NCBI RefSeq assembly: GCF_000317695.1
Contig: NC_019771.1
Coordinates: forward strand, 4,392,001 to 4,456,000
Direction: 5' to 3'
Length of the DNA: 64,000 nt
Origin: Anabaena cylindrica PCC 7122
Lineage (GTDB): Bacteria; Cyanobacteriota; Cyanobacteriia; Cyanobacteriales; Nostocaceae
The notes under the pieces were generated by a model. The model saw only the letters and a list, made by a program, of their open reading frames with translations, had not been told where the DNA came from and ran no database searches. A program made the translations under genes and the position numbers. Positions 24,316 to 33,322 of the stretch are shown one piece after another (the first letter of the stretch is position 1; every line of letters starts with the position of its first letter).

Positions 24316-24930
24316 TCGCTTGTTTTTATAGTAGAGTTCATTATTTTTGATTACCTCCGAATACTCAGGATTGACTTAGGTAGTAATTAAGATGTTGTTT
24401 ATCTGTTTCGAGTTATTGACAATAAAATCCTAATTCCCTGACATACCTAACGCAAATATCTAGTTTAGAGCAAACTCATATGAGCATATTTATCAATAAG
24501 CTAGTTAATTACAAATCAGTTGACAAATATAATGTAAAACTTTAAAACTCCTGTGTAGTAATGCTTTGCCTATTTAAACTCGCTCAAGCTATTTGTTTTG
24601 AATTTAAGTAATAATAGCGACGAGAAAGTTATTAAATTAACAATTAGCTGTAAAAGATATATCTTTCGTAATAGAATTAAGCGTTGGTAGACAAAAATAG
24701 ATTTGACAAGGATTTTCAATATCTATAGTATTGTTTTTAAGATTTTTCTGAGCCTAAAGTATTACTTTCTAGGTGGTATTTACTGTGTTACGGCAGGAGT
24801 CAGGAGTAAAACTGGCTTTGTATATAGGGTTCAATTTAGATTTTGTACCTCCTAACTACGCAACCTGCTGTATAATGAAAATGAATGTACTATTATAATT
24901 ATTTAGTTACTGAACAATAAGACACGAAAG

Positions 24931-25830
24931 ATGTTTGAACGTTATGAACAGCAAGAGAATATCATATTTCATGGTGATGCTGGCAGCATTTTATCAAATC
25001 ATATTCCTTCAGAATCAGTAGATTTAATTTTTGTCGATCCTCCCTATAACATAGGTAAGAAATTTGGTGATTTCCATGATAAATGGGAGTCTGAAGAAGA
25101 ATATGTAAATTGGTCGTACAAATGGTTGGATGATTGTATTCGGATTCTCAAACCAAATGGCACAATTTATGTAATGACAAGTACACAAGCAATGCCTTAT
25201 TTTGATCTTTACTTGAGAAAAAAAATAACTATTCTCAGTCGCATAATATGGCATTATGATAGTTCTGGAGTTCAAGCCACAAAATACTTTGGTTCAATGT
25301 ATGAACCCATTCTTTATTGTGTTAAAGATAAAAATAACTATATTTTTAATTCAGATGACATCAAAATAGAAGCTAAAACAGGCGCACAACGTAAATTAAT
25401 TGATTACAGAAAATCAGTTCCAACTCCGTATAAAACTGAAAAAGTCCCTGGGAATGCTTGGTATTTTCCTCGTGTGAGATATCGTATGGAGGAATACGAA
25501 AATCATCCTTCACAAAAACCAGAATCATTGTTAGAAAGAATAATTTTAGCAAGTAGTCATGAAGGAGGTGTAATACTTGATCCTTTTGCTGGAACTTTTA
25601 CAACTGCTTCTGTTGCTAAACGCTTAGGCAGAAAATCTATAAGTATTGAACTACAAGAAGAATATCTAAAAATTGGTTTAAGGCGGGTTTTAGGAATGCA
25701 AGAATATAAAGGAGAAAAACTTTTACAACCACAAAAAAAACATAATATCAAAAACAAAAATGGTAAAAAACTAGATTTGACTTTAGAGTTTGTACAGGGG
25801 AGTATTTTTGATGCAAATCCTACAGCATAA
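24931..25830 (+). CDS. YhdJ-like DNA adenine methyltransferase (beta-class order)
   Basis: The catalytic motif DPPYNIGK is at residues 36-43 and the AdoMet motif DPFAGT at 217-222, so catalytic precedes cofactor motif, the beta arrangement. The sequence tracks E. coli YhdJ very closely from memory: WHYDSSGVQATKYFGSMYEP, AKTGAQRKLIDYRK and HPSQKPESLLERIILASS. YhdJ methylates the second adenine of ATGCAT, the same site as the Anabaena AvaIII system, so ATGCAT is the best guess for specificity. The downstream gene overlaps its end by 20 bp and looks like a broken restriction endonuclease, which would leave this enzyme as a solitary methyltransferase. Confidence 0.88.
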   Translation: MFERYEQQENIIFHGDAGSILSNHIPSESVDLIFVDPPYNIGKKFGDFHDKWESEEEYVNWSYKWLDDCIRILKPNGTIYVMTSTQAMPYFDLYLRKKITILSRIIWHYDSSGVQATKYFGSMYEPILYCVKDKNNYIFNSDDIKIEAKTGAQRKLIDYRKSVPTPYKTEKVPGNAWYFPRVRYRMEEYENHPSQKPESLLERIILASSHEGGVILDPFAGTFTTASVAKRLGRKSISIELQEEYLKIGLRRVLGMQEYKGEKLLQPQKKHNIKNKNGKKLDLTLEFVQGSIFDANPTA

Positions 25831-26963
25831 TTTTACAGAAACAATAATTACTATTATTAATAAATATTTTCCTGGATATGGAGATATTATTTTAAGCAAT
25901 AGTCAATTATTACAGTACATCAATATTAAAACCAAGGCTGCAAATCGTGGTTCAAAATCAAGAGGAAGCTTTGCTAATCATTATGTTATATATGTGTTAG
26001 TTGAGGATTATTTACAGAATAAATTTCATATTAAAAATGGCTACGAAGATTACGAAGGCGCACAATATACGGCACTTTTAATTAGACAAAGAGAACTACC
26101 TTTTGGGAATAAACTTCAAAATCATGCTCTAAATCATCGTTTGAATGAAGAATTTAAAAGACATTTTCGCACATCACCTTATTTACCAATAATAAGAAAT
26201 TCGGCAACCAATAGATATTGGATTAATGAAAACCTGCTAAACATCAAAATTGATAATCAAGTAATCAATATTGCCGAATCTATTAGAGATATCATTGATG
26301 CTTATATTAAAGCAAGAATGAACTCATTTAATGAATTTATAATTTATTGTCAACAACTGATTGAAATTCAAGAACAATCACCTGAAACAGCGATTGAATT
26401 TATTAGAGGTTTATTAAAACCAAATATATTTATTAAAACCAAATATAGATGCAAGAATCTTTGAAATTGTTAGTTATGCAATTCTCAAACAGTATTATGC
26501 TGAACAGAAAATATATTGGGGTTGGTCACAGGATGAATTAAATATTGATAATTTGATTTTGTATAAAACTGGACGCACAAATGCAAACGATGGTGGTATA
26601 GATTTTGTCATGAAGCCCCTGGGTCGGTTTTTTCAAGTAACAGAAACTATAGATGCAGGAAAATATTTTCTAGATATTGATAAGGTACAAAAATATCCAG
26701 TTACTTTTGTTATTAAAACTGAGCAAGAAATTGAATATTTATTTAATAAAATTGAGGAACAAGCAAGAACAAAATATAAAATCAAGGCTATTATTAAAAA
26801 ATATATGGAATGTATAGAAGAAGTGATAAATATTCCAGAACTAATACTTCGTTTTAATAAAGTATTAGAAGTTCAAAGAGGTATTCAAGTAATTGAAGAA
26901 ATAGTTTTACAAAGTCGATTTGAGTTCAATATAGAAGAGGAAGCAGTTGAGAATGAAATCTAA
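25811..26963 (+). pseudogene. Putative restriction endonuclease partner, frameshifted by a 19-bp duplication
   Basis: ATG 25811, preceded by AGGGGAG, opens MQILQHNFTETIITIINKYF. At 26410-26428 and 26429-26447 the same 19 bases (TTTATTAAAACCAAATATA) occur twice in tandem. Removing one copy joins GLLKPN to IDARIFEIVSYAILKQYY and gives one frame of about 377 codons to 26963. The second part holds NANDGGIDFVMKPLGRFFQVTE, which resembles a PD-(D/E)XK restriction core with D and QVTE in place of the usual ExK. The overlap with the methyltransferase gene supports a type II restriction-modification origin. The family is not firmly recognised. Confidence 0.72.
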
Positions 26964-26970
26964 AAATACT

Positions 26971-28629
26971 TCAAATTCCATGACTTTTGCCAATTACCCA
27001 ATTGCGCCGGAAAAATCTTGATAATGCAGATTCTTCCAATGATAAATAAATCGGTCTACCATGTGGACAGGTGCGAGGATTGCGTGTGCGTTGCCAATCA
27101 TTTAGTAATGTTTGCATTTCTGGTAAACTCATGAGTGTGCCGTTACGAATAGCACTACGACAAGCAACTGCAACTTGGGCTGTTTGTAAATCACCTCCCC
27201 AACTTAGTTCTAAAAGTGCTTCGGCGCTGTCTTCACGTTGTTGTAACATTGCGGGAATGTTGCGAACTGCCCAAATTTGTTCTCCAAATGGTTCAATATC
27301 TAAATTGATACGTTGTAATTGGGAAACTTGTGCGGGGGATAATTGATAAAGAATTATTGGGGTTTCTACGGCTACGATTTGCCAATTTTCACATAGTTGT
27401 TCATATAAAACTCGTTCATGGGCAATGTGTTGTTCGACTAACCACATTCCGCCTGAATGTTCGGCGACAATATAAGTATTGCTAACTTGGGCAACTGCTT
27501 TTAAATAGTGCTGATTATTGTCTTGATTTTGATTTTTGGATTGAAAATTGTAATCGCCTTTTGTTTCGGCAACTTTGAGTAATTTACTAACTCGTGTGGT
27601 GTGAATAGATTCTTTGATATTAGCTTCAGAAATATGTAGGGCTTGATTGATTGCTTGGGTAATTTGTTCTTGCCAGTAACTGAGTTCGTTGAGGTAAATT
27701 TCTGATTTAGCGGGGTTGCGGTTCCAGTTGATTTGGTCAGGAGAGATAGCCAGATGCAAAAAACAAACGGGATAGCGATCGCGCGGTAATGTTTTGTGAA
27801 ATGCTGAAAGTATGGTTTGCTCTAGTTCTGGTGACTTAATCAGTCTGCCATTAATCGCTACTTTTACCCAATCAGGACGATGACGATGACACCTATCTGG
27901 TAAACCGATTACTAATGTAGAGGCAGGTGAATTTTGACTGGGAAGAGGAAAATGGATTTCTTCTAAATCACCTTGTCGCACTTGGGGGAGAATTTGCGGT
28001 ATTAATTTTCCTACGCTTGCAGCAGGACACAGAGTAAACCATTCCCGGTCATTTTGCCAGACTTGGTAAGTGACATGAGGATGACAGAGGGCGATTTGTT
28101 GAATTACACTCTGTACGGCTTTCATTTGCTGTGCTGGGTTGGGTAAACCTTGACGACGGGGAAGGCAGTTAGCAAATAAATTATCAACTGTTACTACAGT
28201 ACCAGGTGCGATCGCAGTTACTTCTACTTTAACAACTTCCCCTCCATTCCCATAACTCACCTTCCAGCCTTCTGTTCCCCCCACAGGACGACTGAGAATT
28301 TCCAAATCTGCCAGAGTTGTTAAGCTATGTAACGCTTCACCACGAAACCCTAAACTAGTAATTTTCCACAAATCTGCCGGAGAAGATATCTTACTGGTAC
28401 TGTGGGCTGTTGCTGCTTGTTGCAAATCATCCAGGTTCATGCCCCAACCATTATCTGCTACACGCACTCGCCACTGCTGCGGCCATAGAGAAACCACAAT
28501 CCTTGTTGCACCAGCATCTAAGGAATTTTCCACCAACTCCCGCACCACAGATGTAAAAGAGTCAATTACCTCTCCAGCCGTGATTAAATATACAACTTCT
28601 GTTGGTAAGGCTTGAATAATAGATGCCAT
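26971..28629 (-). CDS. mutL: DNA mismatch repair protein MutL
   Basis: MutL links MutS mismatch recognition to downstream repair and has a GHKL ATPase. Motifs are clear: RELVENSLDAGAT, VADNGWGMNLDDL, TSKISSPADLWKITSLGFRGEAL near the N-terminus. The C-terminal part ends ACRSAIRNGTLMSLPEMQTL and TRNPRTCPHGRPIYLSLEE, which includes the CPHGRP motif of nicking-competent MutL; the DQHA(X)2E(X)4E site appears as VEQHIAHERVLYEQL. The frame extends to 28659, but ATG 28629 gives the usual MASIIQALPTEVVYLI start. It converges with the broken restriction gene, 7 bp apart. Confidence 0.95.
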   Translation of the reverse strand: MASIIQALPTEVVYLITAGEVIDSFTSVVRELVENSLDAGATRIVVSLWPQQWRVRVADNGWGMNLDDLQQAATAHSTSKISSPADLWKITSLGFRGEALHSLTTLADLEILSRPVGGTEGWKVSYGNGGEVVKVEVTAIAPGTVVTVDNLFANCLPRRQGLPNPAQQMKAVQSVIQQIALCHPHVTYQVWQNDREWFTLCPAASVGKLIPQILPQVRQGDLEEIHFPLPSQNSPASTLVIGLPDRCHRHRPDWVKVAINGRLIKSPELEQTILSAFHKTLPRDRYPVCFLHLAISPDQINWNRNPAKSEIYLNELSYWQEQITQAINQALHISEANIKESIHTTRVSKLLKVAETKGDYNFQSKNQNQDNNQHYLKAVAQVSNTYIVAEHSGGMWLVEQHIAHERVLYEQLCENWQIVAVETPIILYQLSPAQVSQLQRINLDIEPFGEQIWAVRNIPAMLQQREDSAEALLELSWGGDLQTAQVAVACRSAIRNGTLMSLPEMQTLLNDWQRTRNPRTCPHGRPIYLSLEESALSRFFRRNWVIGKSHGI

Positions 28630-28779
28630 AAACTCTAGTTTAGCCCCGCAGTCAATCATTCCATAGATTAAAAGAATTTTGTTAATATCTCAAAAGAAAT
28701 TTTGATTAATTGTAAAGAAAACCAATTATCAGCAATATATTTGATAGATTGCTGATGAGGTGATAAGCGGAACCAGCTT

Positions 28780-29106
28780 ATGAGTATTTTAGTTGCTGAT
28801 GTTCATGATTTAAAGTCGCGTCTAGAATGGGGTCAACCTGGATTGACAATTATAGATGTGCGCGATCGTAATACCTACAATCACGGCCATATCACTGGGG
28901 CAATATCAATACCTCTAGATGACTTGGCATCTCGTGCTAAATCTGCGCTACATACACAACGTCAAATCTATGTTTATGGCGAACATGACGCTCATGCAGC
29001 CCATGCAGCCGAAACATTACGAACCGCTGGCTTTACTGATGTATCTGAACTCCAAGGTGGTCTGACAGCTTGGATAACAGTTGGCGGCGCAACAGAAGGA
29101 GTGTAA
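28780..29106 (+). CDS. Rhodanese-like domain protein lacking the catalytic cysteine
   Basis: This 108-residue single-domain protein has the rhodanese fold marks: TIIDVRDRNTYNHGHITGAISIPLDDL and ELQGGLTAWI. The active-site loop, normally YCxxGxRS, reads VYGEHDAHAAHAAETL, so glycine stands where the sulfur-carrying cysteine should be. It therefore cannot be a normal sulfurtransferase and may be a binding or regulatory domain. The ATG at 28780 follows GAACCAGCTT, with GAGG a little upstream. The gene is monocistronic. Confidence 0.85.
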   Translation: MSILVADVHDLKSRLEWGQPGLTIIDVRDRNTYNHGHITGAISIPLDDLASRAKSALHTQRQIYVYGEHDAHAAHAAETLRTAGFTDVSELQGGLTAWITVGGATEGV

Positions 29107-29465
29107 TTTACACTTAACAACCATAGCAATAGACATCCGGTGAAAATTAAATATGCGTCTTCCAGAACCCTTGTCAAAAAATTCTATGGGTAGGGATTCT
29201 CATATCTACATTATTTTCCACCAGATGTCTAATGAGGGCTTGCGTGACGACGTAGTATTCATACGCCATGCTGCTCTATCAGGAAGAGTTGGAAGCAGTT
29301 CCTTCTGAACTCTTAACGGGCAAGTCTTAACAGAAAAAACTCATGTTTAAAAACATGAGATTGAAATAATGACACTGTTTTTTTGACTGAAATTTAAACT
29401 CAAAACTAAAGTTTCTTATCTATTCCCTATTCCCTTTTTTATAAGAAATAGTATCGAGCATACAC
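29107..29465. other. Intergenic gap between convergent rhodanese and response-regulator genes
   Basis: This 359-bp gap contains the minus-strand terminator at 29333-29359. Otherwise I see no gene or RNA signal. Short open frames here have no ribosome site. Confidence 0.5.
29333..29359 (-). terminator. Intrinsic terminator of the response-regulator gene
   Basis: On the minus strand CTCATGTTT pairs with AAACATGAG and is followed by TTTTTT. It lies 107 bp beyond the stop of the minus-strand response regulator. Confidence 0.75.
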
Positions 29466-29885
29466 CTAAAAACTATTGACATACTGATTCGAGTCAACCA
29501 AATTAGCAACCGCAGAAACTAACTCATCTAAATTAACTGGTTTGGAAAGGTGTTTCTGAAAACCAGCCTTCAATGTATATTCTTTATCTTCGGCTGAAGC
29601 CCAACCTGTCATAGCAATAGCTGGAAACCACCTTCCTTGTAATGCCTCTAAATTTCTAACTTTAGGTAGTAAGGAACAGCCATCCTCATCTGGTAGAGAG
29701 ATGTCGCTAATTAAGATATCAGGTTTAAATTTAGATATTATTTCTATAGCCTCACTGGCGGAAGCAACAGATATAATCTCTGCACCCTCCAATTCAAATA
29801 ATAAAGTTAGTATTTGTCTGGTATCACTATCATCATCGACAATCAGTAATCGTAGGTTATCAAGATGGATAGATTGGCTGTGCAT
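29466..29885 (-). CDS. Single-domain response regulator
   Basis: The protein is essentially one receiver domain of about 140 residues. The acidic pocket is LIVDDDSD, the phosphoacceptor aspartate lies in ILISDISLPDEDG, the conserved threonine in AIAMTGWAS and the lysine in HLSKPV. There is no output domain, so it likely passes signals by protein contact or phosphotransfer. The frame reaches a TTG at 29912, but ATG 29885 with AGGTG seven bases ahead is the better start. No histidine kinase is adjacent. Confidence 0.9.
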   Translation of the reverse strand: MHSQSIHLDNLRLLIVDDDSDTRQILTLLFELEGAEIISVASASEAIEIISKFKPDILISDISLPDEDGCSLLPKVRNLEALQGRWFPAIAMTGWASAEDKEYTLKAGFQKHLSKPVNLDELVSAVANLVDSNQYVNSF

Positions 29886-30412
29886 GAATTCACCTGTATT
29901 TATTTTTAACAACTTGATTTGTAAAAATAGAGAGATAAAAAAGTATTTACTCCTTTATCTTATACAAGCTAAATATTAGCTGTCTGTCCGGTTTCGTACA
30001 TAAGCTCAGATAATATTCAATCACAATAATGTTGAGGTGAATTGCTTAGTAACCTTGCATATTCATTTTTAATTACTTGATAACATTCACAGGAACTTGC
30101 CTCTAAAGCTTCTCGATTGAGAATCTTAATATGACCGCGACGATAATTAATCAATCCTGCTTTACTGAGGGCATGGGCTGCCACTGTCACCCCAGAACGA
30201 CGTACACCCAACATCTGAGAGATAAATTCTTGAGTTAGAGGAAATTCATCTGAATTTAGACGATCAGCAACTGTCAATAACCACCGAGAAAGTCTCTCTT
30301 CTAAAGTATGTAGTCGGTTACAAGCCGCACATTGTGCAACTTCAAGGTAGACAGTTTTTACATAGTGCAATAGTAGTTTTTGAATCGCTCCTCCACGATC
30401 AAATTCAGTTTT

Positions 30413-31368
30413 GGTAGTGGTAAATATGTAGTGAAATCTTATATTTTCTAACTCAAATTATTCATTTGTAGCCGTTGCAATTTGAATTACATTTAACCAA
30501 CTAATTGAAACTCCTCTAAAGTATAAAGTTTCTAAATATATGATTTAGCGAGAACGTGTTAAGTGTTATATGTAGTATAGTATCAGTGTTTTTAAATTCA
30601 ACTATTTCAGTATTGATGTCAATCTCCAGACCTACTTGCCCCAATTGTGGTTCTCAACACATTGTCAAAAATGGGAAGATTCATAATCAAAAACCAAAAT
30701 ACCAGTGTCAAAACTGCAAAAGACAGTTTATAGAAAATCCCACTAATAAAGTTATTAGCAAAGATACTATAGAACTGATTGATAGACTTTTACTTGAGAA
30801 AATACCTCTCGCAGGTATTGCTCGTGCTGCTCGTGTTTCAGAGACTTGGTTGCAAAAATATGTGAATAATAAATATGCCCAGATTCCGACTCAGGTAAAT
30901 GTTTCAGCCAAACCAAGAGGTAAATTGACTATTGAGTGTGATGAGGCTTGGTCATTTGTAGGTCATAAGGGTAATAAGCAATGGATTTGGTTAGCTTTGG
31001 ATAAAAAAACTAGAGAAATAGTTGGAGTTTACATAGGCGACCGCAGTGAAGATGGCGCTAGGGGATTATGGAATTCTCTACCACCAGTTTATCGTCAATG
31101 TGCTGTTTGCTATACAGATTTTTGGGCAGCTTACGCACAAGTTATTCCTAGCAAACGTCATCAGGCAGTAGGGAAAGAAAGTGGCAAGACTAACCATATT
31201 GAACGCTTTAATAATACAATGCGTCAAAGAATTTCTCGTTTGGTTAGAAAGACTTTATCCTTCTCTAAAAAGTTAGATAATCATATTGGTGCTATCTGGT
31301 ATTTTATTCATCATTATAATTCTTGTTGTAGCGCCTAATTTTATTATCACTACATATTTACCACTACC
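30413..31368 (+). mobile_element. IS1-family insertion sequence with 8-bp target duplication
   Basis: The element starts GGTAGTGGTAAATATGTAGT and ends with its exact complement ACTACATATTTACCACTACC. The 8-bp target TCAGTTTT is present at 30405-30412 and again at 31369-31376. It is 956 bp and has one transposase gene. Perfect ends, an intact transposase and an exact duplication all indicate a recent insertion. Confidence 0.95.
30616..31338 (+). CDS. IS1-family transposase (intact)
   Basis: From ATG 30616 the protein is 240 residues. A zinc-ribbon opens it (CPNCGSQHIVKNG and YQCQNCKRQF), then a helix-turn-helix-like part (IPLAGIARAARVSETWLQKYV), then the DDE core with CDEAWSFVG, YTDFWAAYAQV and TNHIERFNNTMRQRISRLVRK. 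The single continuous frame is typical of the cyanobacterial IS1 group, which does not need the frameshift of the enteric element. An upstream start at 30556 is possible but less likely. Confidence 0.92.
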   Translation: MSISRPTCPNCGSQHIVKNGKIHNQKPKYQCQNCKRQFIENPTNKVISKDTIELIDRLLLEKIPLAGIARAARVSETWLQKYVNNKYAQIPTQVNVSAKPRGKLTIECDEAWSFVGHKGNKQWIWLALDKKTREIVGVYIGDRSEDGARGLWNSLPPVYRQCAVCYTDFWAAYAQVIPSKRHQAVGKESGKTNHIERFNNTMRQRISRLVRKTLSFSKKLDNHIGAIWYFIHHYNSCCSA

Positions 31369-31715
31369 TCAGTTTTAACTATATTTGCATCTATTCGTAA
31401 TCCATTACCTGGAACCTGCACAATTGCATTGAGATGTGTGATGTTATCTCCCAAAATTACGGGTATACCTACCATTCCTTCACTACTTACGAAACCTACT
31501 TCTACTGATGAGCCATTTTCCATTGTACAGATTAAAGAAATAATTGCTGTATCAGGAAAATAGATGTATTTAATTGGTTCTTCTGCTGCGTAAATATTTT
31601 GTCCAGATGAAAGCGTAACAAGTGCTAAATATGGAGCAAGAGGCTCAAAATCAGAGGAAGACAAAGAAGCAAGCAATTTATTCTTTGACTTTAGGGAATT
31701 ATGATTTGATAACAT

Positions 31716-32186
31716 GATAATCCTCCTTATTTTAGCTGTCTTTAGAAAAGGCAACCCAAGGCATAAAGAGAGACAATCCGCATTTAGCCCTAATGTCAAA
31801 AGATGTATTCTCTAAAGTGATCTTTTTGACGGAAATCTACACCAATATATTACCTATCTTTATTATAGATAATCTAGTTAACAAATTAGTAATTTAACTA
31901 AATATAGCTTTAATATTCAAAACTTCTATTTATCTCCAGTCGGTCTATTATAGATTTATTTTAATCAAGAATTATATCTTTTTAAATTTCCAATTTATGT
32001 TTTTGCCACCAGGGATAGATCTTCTTATTTTGACGAGTTAATCAGAATAAGAATATATAAATTCCAACATTTATAACTAAGTCACTTATAAAGGATAAAA
32101 CAGGCAAAAACAGTAGATATGCCCAAATAAAAATCCCCTATATTCAAGAAGAGGATAATCAAAAGTTGTAATATTGAAATAGCGTC
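31716..32186. other. Intergenic region upstream of the split Crp-type gene
   Basis: This 471-bp AT-rich gap lies upstream of the minus-strand Crp-type gene and downstream of the adenosine deaminase gene. It should hold the Crp promoter near 31720-31800. No other gene, repeat or RNA was recognised. Confidence 0.45.
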
Positions 32187-33224
32187 TTACATTGCCAACA
32201 TCTTATCTGCTTCAGGTTTCAACAACCCATTTAATAAAGATGCAGGACGTTGAGTATAAGGCCAAGCAAATGCATGACGAAAGGCTGCATCTTGACAAGC
32301 TTGTAATTGAGCAAAATTGATAATGTCGTAAGTCAAGAGATTTTCATACTCAAACGGTAGTCGCATATTGTGCAAACCAGCGTTATCCGTACATATGGCA
32401 ATATCTACACCTGCTTCAAAACAACGGTCAAAAACTAACTTCAGTTGCCGGATATCCTGTAAAGTTCCGGTTTTTAGGTAAGTGGTGGGACAAACTTCTA
32501 AACATTGTCCCCGTTGAGCTACATCTTTAAGCAATTCTGGATATAGTAGGGGAATTTGAATACCGTGACCAATTCGCATTAAATAGGGTAAAAGTACTGG
32601 ATAGCAACCATCTGTAGTTTCATAAAGATGTCCTGTGGTCTTGATATCCAGAGAATGGGCGTAATTATATAAACTAATCCATTCTTCCATGCGTTCAGCA
32701 TAATAGCGATCGCCCCCCGCGACATCTATCGCACAGACATATTCTCGATTTTGCGCTGCTAAATCCACAATTGCCTTATTCACTTCATAAGGTAAACGGG
32801 AGTGCATACAAAGAATTTGGCTAGTCACAATGGGATATTCAGGTAAATGACTAGATTTGCCCACAATATCCACAATTTCTGTCATTTTATCAATTCTTGC
32901 CCCTTGATCTAAATGTTCAGGTGTCCGCAAGTAGGGAGTATAACGCAGTTCTAAATAAGCCAAGTTTTCAAAGATATAAGCACCGCGCAGCAAGCGATAG
33001 ATAAAGTAAGGTAAAGTCTCTACAGTTTGCACACTTTCTACTAAGGTGTGTAATTCGAGATATTCATCTAAAGTGTTGCGGGGACGGGTGTAAAATTCTT
33101 CAAATTCTGGATATTCAGCAAAACGGGAAATTAAATCTTTAGCATGGCGCTCAAAGTACCGCCACAACACGCGGGGAACGACTGAACCCCCCAAGTGTCT
33201 ATGTAACTCAGCGTATAAGGCCAT
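32187..33224 (-). CDS. Adenosine deaminase family protein
   Basis: This 345-residue protein begins MALYAELHRHLGGSVVP, where the HxH pair is the metal-binding site of adenosine/adenine deaminases. Later motifs are GHLYETTDG (with the metal-binding His), GHGIQIPL and CTDNAGLHNM, where the SxD/TDN-type aspartate completes the site. It would deaminate adenosine or a related purine in salvage. The family includes enzymes of unknown substrate, so the exact substrate is uncertain. It stands alone; purine synthesis genes purA, purS and purQ occur elsewhere in the window. Confidence 0.87.
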   Translation of the reverse strand: MALYAELHRHLGGSVVPRVLWRYFERHAKDLISRFAEYPEFEEFYTRPRNTLDEYLELHTLVESVQTVETLPYFIYRLLRGAYIFENLAYLELRYTPYLRTPEHLDQGARIDKMTEIVDIVGKSSHLPEYPIVTSQILCMHSRLPYEVNKAIVDLAAQNREYVCAIDVAGGDRYYAERMEEWISLYNYAHSLDIKTTGHLYETTDGCYPVLLPYLMRIGHGIQIPLLYPELLKDVAQRGQCLEVCPTTYLKTGTLQDIRQLKLVFDRCFEAGVDIAICTDNAGLHNMRLPFEYENLLTYDIINFAQLQACQDAAFRHAFAWPYTQRPASLLNGLLKPEADKMLAM

Positions 33225-33322
33225 AATGGTAATTTTTATCTAAAAATTTCATTAATTGTAACAAAAATTATAAATAAAAAAATTTATGTTTGAAGTAGAA
33301 GCAACTATGTTTAACTGATAAA

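Larger units (their letters stand above)
30017..31715 (-). pseudogene. Crp/Fnr-type transcription regulator split by an IS1-family element
   Basis: The N-terminal half (31369-31715) starts at ATG 31715 with AGGAGGATT ahead and holds a cyclic-nucleotide-binding-like barrel: GQNIYAAEEPIKYIYFPDTA, VGFVSSEGMVGIPVILGD. The C-terminal half (30017-30412) holds the helix-turn-helix TQEFISQMLGVRRSGVTVAAHAL. Removing the IS and one 8-bp target copy joins VKTE to FDRGGAIQKLLLHYVKTVYL in one frame, about 247 codons in total. The barrel lacks an obvious cAMP-binding RxS motif, as in several cyanobacterial Crp-like proteins. The split halves are unlikely to work. Confidence 0.88.
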
